DNA from: a bacterium | GTDB taxonomy: Bacteria > Tectomicrobia > Entotheonellia > Entotheonellales > Entotheonellaceae | DNA: 11,339 bases | Assembly: GCA_027294925.1 (NCBI GenBank) | Contig: JAPULM010000470.1 | Location: 1 to 11,339 of the forward strand | Reading direction: 5' to 3' | Part shown: piece by piece, positions 6,563-11,339 of the stretch | Position numbering within the stretch: the stretch's first letter is position 1 | Layout of the letters: each line of letters begins with the position of its first letter | Made by a program: the position numbers and the translations under genes | Notes under the pieces: model-generated | What the model saw: the letters and a program-made list of their open reading frames with translations, nothing else | The model's database searches: none | Told to the model about the DNA's origin: nothing

Positions 6563-6984
6563 TGGCAAGCCTTAATAAGATCATCTTGCTTGGAAATCTT
6601 ACGCGAGATCCGGAACTGCGTTATACACCAAGTGGTACGGCCGTGTCGACGTTTGGTTTGGCGATGAATCGCCGCTATCGCCAGGGTGATGAATGGAAGG
6701 AAGAAGTGTGTTTTGTTGATGTGGTTGCCTATGGCCGTCAGGCGGAGACTGCAGGCGAATATCTGAGTAAGGGTAGCATGGCGTTGATAGAAGGGCGTCT
6801 GCAATGGCGTAGTTGGGAAAGCGAGACGGGACAAAAACGTAGCAAACATGAGGTTGTTGCGTCAAATATCCAGTTTATGCCACGCGCCCGAGACGATAGC
6901 ACGGGACGCTCAGCTCCGGACAACTTCGGGGATGCCCCGGAAGCGTCTATTCCACTCCCGGAAGATGATGACATTCCATTCTAA
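6562..6984 (+). CDS. ssb: Single-stranded DNA-binding protein
   Basis: SSB coats single-stranded DNA in replication, repair and recombination. Residues 1-~108 form the OB fold: LNKIILLGNLTRDPELRYTP, 'VSTFGLAMNRRY', 'EEVCFVDVVAYGRQAETAGEYLSKGS', and 'ALIEGRLQWRSW'. A short linker ends in the acidic tip DDDIPF (135-140), the conserved docking peptide for partner proteins, so the protein is complete. At 140 residues it is on the short side of the family (about 140-180). The ATG overlaps the rpsF stop codon and follows a purine-rich site, GAGGGGGA (6548-6555). Placement between rpsF and rpsR is well known in Firmicutes, Actinobacteria and some Gram-negative lineages, and ties SSB supply to ribosomal protein expression. 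Confidence 0.97.
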   Translation: MASLNKIILLGNLTRDPELRYTPSGTAVSTFGLAMNRRYRQGDEWKEEVCFVDVVAYGRQAETAGEYLSKGSMALIEGRLQWRSWESETGQKRSKHEVVASNIQFMPRARDDSTGRSAPDNFGDAPEASIPLPEDDDIPF

Positions 6985-7055
6985 GACGTCGTTTTGAAAA
7001 CTGCCGCGAGTGCTGATCGAACAAGGCGCGAGTTGGCGACAAGAGGAGACAGGTA

Positions 7056-7316
7056 TTGGCAGCGCCTATTTCAAGGAAGAAAGCCGCATCGCGGCGTCGA
7101 AAACGAGTATTGCGGAAGAAAATTTGTCGTTTCTGTGCCGATCGTTTGACATTAATTGATTACAAAGATGTCCGTCGGTTACGCAACTTGATTACGGAGC
7201 GTGGAAAGATTATTCCACGCCGTATTTCGGGCAATTGTGCCCGCCATCAGCGTCAACTTACGATATCGATAAAGCGAGCCCGTCATCTTGCTTTAATGCC
7301 GTTTGTCGTCGAATAA
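7056..7316 (+). CDS. rpsR: Small-subunit ribosomal protein S18, zinc-binding form
   Basis: S18 pairs with S6 on the platform of the small subunit. The 86-residue product has a basic N-terminus and the conserved core '[35 protein letters not shown]...[12 protein letters not shown]'. C24, C27, C61 and H64 form a complete zinc-ligand set (CxxC ... CxxH), so this is the C+ form; many bacteria have a version that lost these residues. The start is a TTG at 7056, supported by AGAGGAG (7042-7048) seven bases upstream; no ATG or GTG fits the frame. It follows ssb after 71 bases, in which I see no terminator. Confidence 0.96.
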   Translation: MAAPISRKKAASRRRKRVLRKKICRFCADRLTLIDYKDVRRLRNLITERGKIIPRRISGNCARHQRQLTISIKRARHLALMPFVVE

Positions 7317-7319
7317 ACG

Positions 7320-8315
7320 GTGCGCGACGAGGATCATATTAGTGCTCTGAAAGGGCGATTGGTGAAACCGGCAGCTCTCAATTGGGAAGGGTTGTTTCTC
7401 ATTGCCCTCTCACTTGTGCTGACCTTGATGCCGGTCGTCGTCCCGGGTAAGGGACTTTTTTTGACGACCTTCACATCATTTCCGCTTGTTGTTTTGGCAG
7501 TGAAGTATCCTTGGCGTTATACTGTAAGGCTTGCCGGTTTCGAGGCCGCTTGTACGCTCATCATCGGTGGCTTTCAGAGCCTGATTTTTTTTAGCCAATA
7601 CGGCTTTGTACCGGTTGTAATGGCATGGGCCATACGGCGGCGTTGTGTCGTCGCGCAAACCATGCTCTGGAGTGTTGGGGTTCCACTCGGCGTAGGGAGC
7701 TTTTTCTTTGTCACCTATGGCTTGTTCATCAACCAAACACCGTATCAACTTTTGGTGAGCTATCTTGAACAGGTCGCCGAGACATTCCTGGAGCAGCTTC
7801 AAGTGCTGGAGCAGAGCCAGGGCTTAGACCGTGCCGGATTCGAGACCTTTAGTCATATGTTATCGCAGTTCGTGCTTACGGTTTTCCCGGCGTTCTTGGT
7901 GATTAATCATTTGATAACGAACGTCGTAAACTATGCCTTGGCGCGGTACTATTGCTATCGAAGCCGTCCTTCGGTGTGTCTTGATCCGGCCGATTTTGCG
8001 CTCTGGCGGTGTTCAGATCATCTTATCTGGATTTTTCTTGCCAGTGGCGTTGCAATGTTGTTACCCATTGCGCCAATCAGCGCTGTGGCATTGAATATTT
8101 TTATTGTTACGCTCACCATCTATCTTTTACAAGGCATTGCCATTGCCGTATTTTGGAGCCGCCGTACGCCGTTTTCGTTTCGTATGCGTTTGCTGCTCAC
8201 CTTGGTTCTTTTTTTGCTCATAGGTCCGTTGTGTGTCATGCTTTGCATGGCTGCGGGCCTGTTCGATCTGTGGATCGATTTCCGGCATCTTCGGCGGCAA
8301 CCGCTCTCGTCGTGA
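7320..8315 (+). CDS. DUF2232 / YybS-like multispanning membrane protein
   Basis: This is a strongly hydrophobic protein of up to 331 residues with roughly eight predicted membrane helices (first near residues 24-42, last near 292-315). The pattern 'FALWRCSDHLIWIFLASG', then 'YLLQGIAIAVFW', and the final 'GLFDLWIDFRHLR' match what I know of DUF2232 proteins (YybS of Bacillus), commonly encoded between rpsR and rplI. The molecular function is not established; the helical layout has been compared with transporter S-components, but nothing here shows a substrate. The start is uncertain. GTG 7320 lies three bases after the rpsR stop, which suits coupling but lacks a Shine-Dalgarno sequence. GTG 7362, behind GAAAGGG (7349-7355), would give a 317-residue protein that keeps all membrane helices. 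A 93-base gap follows before rplI. Confidence 0.85.
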   Translation: MRDEDHISALKGRLVKPAALNWEGLFLIALSLVLTLMPVVVPGKGLFLTTFTSFPLVVLAVKYPWRYTVRLAGFEAACTLIIGGFQSLIFFSQYGFVPVVMAWAIRRRCVVAQTMLWSVGVPLGVGSFFFVTYGLFINQTPYQLLVSYLEQVAETFLEQLQVLEQSQGLDRAGFETFSHMLSQFVLTVFPAFLVINHLITNVVNYALARYYCYRSRPSVCLDPADFALWRCSDHLIWIFLASGVAMLLPIAPISAVALNIFIVTLTIYLLQGIAIAVFWSRRTPFSFRMRLLLTLVLFLLIGPLCVMLCMAAGLFDLWIDFRHLRRQPLSS

Positions 8316-8408
8316 CGGGCGCAATGAGGGATGGAATCGGTTGGCGTGTAAAGCATGGAAGAGCGAAAATAGAAGAAAGTTGGTGATTGGTAAGGAGGTC
8401 ATGTTGTT

Positions 8409-8861
8409 ATGAAAGTGATCCTGGTGCAGTTTGTGGATAACTTGGGTGATATTGGCGATGTGGTTGAGGTTGCCAATGGATATGGTCGTAACTACCTCAT
8501 TCCACGTGGGCTGGCGATTACCGCTACCGCTAAAAATAAGCGACAGCTTGAACATGAACAACGTCTGCGAGCGCATCGTATCGCTCGTGCGCAGCAGGAT
8601 GCTCAGGTTTTTGCAAATGAGTTGCAGACGGTTTCTTGTCGCTTTATCCGTAAAGCAGGCGAAGAGGGAAAACTGTTTGGCTCAGTCACCACGATGGATA
8701 TTGCCGAGCGTCTGAAAGAGGCTGGTTTTGAGGTCGATCGACGTCGTATACAGCTTGAACAACCCATTAGAAGTTTGGGCGAATTCGCGGTCCCGGTGCG
8801 CTTGCGTCCTGAGGTGGTGGCAGAGTTGAAAGTTCGGGTTGAACCTGAGGTTGAGGCGTAA
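8409..8861 (+). CDS. rplI: Large-subunit ribosomal protein L9
   Basis: L9 binds domain V of 23S rRNA near the L1 stalk and affects reading-frame fidelity. All parts are present in 150 residues: the N-terminal rRNA-binding domain (MKVILVQFVDNLGDIGDVVEV, with the GYGRNYLIPRGLA motif), the long connecting helix (about 43-75), and the C-terminal domain ('EGKLFGSVTTMDIAERLKEAGFEVDRRRIQL' and 'LGEFAVPVRL'). The start ATG 8409 lies nine bases after AAGGAGGT (8392-8399). Another ATG at 8401 is only one base from that site, out of frame, and reads three codons before a stop that overlaps the rplI start. dnaB follows after 12 bases. Confidence 0.97.
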   Translation: MKVILVQFVDNLGDIGDVVEVANGYGRNYLIPRGLAITATAKNKRQLEHEQRLRAHRIARAQQDAQVFANELQTVSCRFIRKAGEEGKLFGSVTTMDIAERLKEAGFEVDRRRIQLEQPIRSLGEFAVPVRLRPEVVAELKVRVEPEVEA

Positions 8862-8873
8862 GGAGATCGAGAT

Positions 8874-10220
8874 ATGGATGGGCAGCCGAATTTTTTGCAA
8901 AAGCTGCCACCGCAGAGCACTGAGTTAGAGCAGGGTGTTCTCGGCGCTATTCTGCTGGAGAACGAAGCGCTCATACGGGTCTTGGATATCCTCAATGAGC
9001 GTGATTTTTATCGAGAGGGACACCGCTGGATTTTCCAAGCCATGCTCGAACTCTTCGAGGAAAATATCCCAATCGATTTGCTTACGGTAACCGAGCGCTT
9101 GCGTAAAAATGAGCGGCTTGAGCGGGTGGGCGGCGTATCGTATTTGACGGAATTGGTCGAGTTGGTACCAACGGCCGCCAATGTGGCGTATCATGCTCGT
9201 ATGGTGCGGGACAAGGCGGTGCTACGCGGCTTGATTCAGACCGCCACCACAATTGTCTCCGACAGCTATGAAGATACAGAAGACGTTGACACCCTTCTGG
9301 ACCGCGCCGAGCAGTCCATTTTTGAGATTAGTCAGCGCAAGTCGACGGCTGGATTTGCCAACATCAATACCATCCTCAAAGATAGTTTTAAACATATTGA
9401 ACAGCTTTACGAACGCAAAGAGCTGATTACAGGCCTATCGACCGGTTTTACCGATTTTGACCGTCTTACGGCGGGTCTTCAACCTGCCGATTTGATCGTC
9501 ATCGCCGGCCGGCCGAGCATGGGCAAAACGGCCCTTAGTCTCAATATCGCACAGCATGTCGGCGTTCATGTTGGTCGGCCTGTGGCTATTTTTAGTTTAG
9601 AAATGGCCAAAGAACAATTGGTCATGCGTATGTTGTGTGCGGAGGCGCGGGTTAATTCCGCTAGTTTACGAACAGGTTTTCTTAGCCGTGAGGACTGGCC
9701 ACGCTTGACTAAGGCTGCCGGAACATTATCGGAAGCACGCATTTACATTGATGATTCGCCCGCCCAGACTTCATTGGATATTCGTGCAAAAGCAAGGCGC
9801 TTGCGAGCTGAATTAGGAGAGTTGGCGCTGATTATTGTAGATTATTTACAGCTCATGCAAGGACGCGCACGTACGGAGAGCCGTCAGCAAGAAATTTCCG
9901 AGATTACCCGATCGTTGAAGGCGTTGGCGAAAGAACTGAATGTTCCGGTAGTAGCGCTATCTCAGCTTAGCCGTGCGGTCGAACAGCGTCAGCAACGGCG
10001 CCCTCAGCTTTCCGATTTGCGGGAGTCTGGTGCCATTGAGCAAGATGCTGATGTGGTGGTATTGATCTATCGTGATGAAGTCTACGACCCCGATACCGAA
10101 CATAAGGGACAGGCTGAAATTATTATCGGCAAACAACGCAATGGACCTATTGGCACGATTAATTTGGCGTTTCTTGGCGAGTATACACGGTTTGAAAATT
10201 TGAGCAAGGATCATTCTTGA
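8874..10220 (+). CDS. dnaB: Replicative DNA helicase DnaB
   Basis: DnaB is the hexameric 5'-3' helicase that unwinds DNA at the replication fork. The 448 residues include the N-terminal all-helical domain ('STELEQGVLGAILLENEAL...', about 15-115), a linker helix, and the RecA-like motor domain from about 185. Walker A is GRPSMGKT (212-219) with K218; Walker B ends in D323 (LIIVDYLQLM); 'SQLSRAVEQRQQRRPQLSDLRESGAIEQDADVV' and 'KQRNGPIGTINLAF' are standard motifs H3/H4-type and C-terminal signatures. There is no intein, although dnaB Walker A regions often host them. The start ATG 8874 has AAGGAG (8860-8865), overlapping the rplI stop codon, eight bases upstream. It is the last gene of the rpsF-ssb-rpsR-DUF2232-rplI-dnaB series. 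Confidence 0.98.
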   Translation: MDGQPNFLQKLPPQSTELEQGVLGAILLENEALIRVLDILNERDFYREGHRWIFQAMLELFEENIPIDLLTVTERLRKNERLERVGGVSYLTELVELVPTAANVAYHARMVRDKAVLRGLIQTATTIVSDSYEDTEDVDTLLDRAEQSIFEISQRKSTAGFANINTILKDSFKHIEQLYERKELITGLSTGFTDFDRLTAGLQPADLIVIAGRPSMGKTALSLNIAQHVGVHVGRPVAIFSLEMAKEQLVMRMLCAEARVNSASLRTGFLSREDWPRLTKAAGTLSEARIYIDDSPAQTSLDIRAKARRLRAELGELALIIVDYLQLMQGRARTESRQQEISEITRSLKALAKELNVPVVALSQLSRAVEQRQQRRPQLSDLRESGAIEQDADVVVLIYRDEVYDPDTEHKGQAEIIIGKQRNGPIGTINLAFLGEYTRFENLSKDHS

Positions 10221-10248
10221 TGCGTCGCTGCCAGGTTGCTCACCTCTT

Positions 10249-10258
10249 CCCCCCCCCC
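10249..10258 (+). repeat. Homopolymeric tract of ten C bases
   Basis: Ten consecutive C bases lie in the 66-base gap between dnaB and tgt, 28 bases before the tgt ATG. I noticed no homopolymer as long elsewhere in the window. TTGCTC (10236-10241) stands upstream and TCTTAT (10259-10264) downstream, 17 bases apart. They could be very weak -35 and -10 boxes with the tract in the spacer. A sequencing or assembly length error is equally possible. Confidence 0.8.
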
Positions 10259-10271
10259 TCTTATCAGCTAA

Positions 10272-11339
<1,068 letters not shown>

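Overview
This window is a dense stretch of core housekeeping genes, all on the + strand, from a bacterium I cannot name. GC content looks roughly balanced. The lipoprotein with a lipobox implies a cell envelope of the Gram-negative kind. The order TPR protein - LolB-like lipoprotein - ispE - tRNA-Gln - prs - rplY, followed by rpsF - ssb - rpsR - DUF2232 - rplI - dnaB, is what I would expect from Desulfobacterota/Deltaproteobacteria-like, Nitrospirota-like or related deep Gram-negative lineages. This is a gene-order inference only; no 16S rRNA is present.

Layout: (1) 1-2060, envelope and isoprenoid genes: the 3' end of a TPR-repeat gene, an overlapping predicted outer-membrane lipoprotein of the LolB/DUF4292 kind, and ispE of the MEP pathway. 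(2) 2132-2203, a tRNA-Gln with anticodon UUG. (3) 2283-3877, prs (PRPP synthase) and rplY (CTC-type ribosomal protein L25). (4) 3954-5945, hppA, an ion-pumping membrane pyrophosphatase of the K+-dependent class, at a position where pth (and often ychF) is commonly found. (5) 6029-10220, a translation/replication cluster: rpsF (S6 with a long charged tail), ssb, rpsR (zinc-type S18, TTG start), a DUF2232/YybS-like membrane protein, rplI (L9) and the replicative helicase dnaB. (6) 10287-11339, tgt (tRNA-guanine transglycosylase), which runs off the right edge without a stop codon.

Functionally the genes support growth: precursor synthesis (IspE, PRPP), ribosome assembly (L25, S6, S18, L9), tRNA supply and modification (tRNA-Gln, Tgt) and DNA replication (SSB, DnaB). 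HppA can recover energy from the pyrophosphate that biosynthesis and translation release. Most starts have good Shine-Dalgarno sequences and genes sit close together, which suggests a few polycistronic units. I saw two candidate promoters, upstream of hppA and rpsF, and no convincing rho-independent terminator.

I found no mobile element, CRISPR array, toxin-antitoxin or defence system, and no sign of an undescribed multigene system. The points most worth a second look are small: hppA in the rplY-rpsF gap, a run of ten C bases just upstream of tgt, a GC-rich hairpin in the rpsF leader, and the extended S6 tail.
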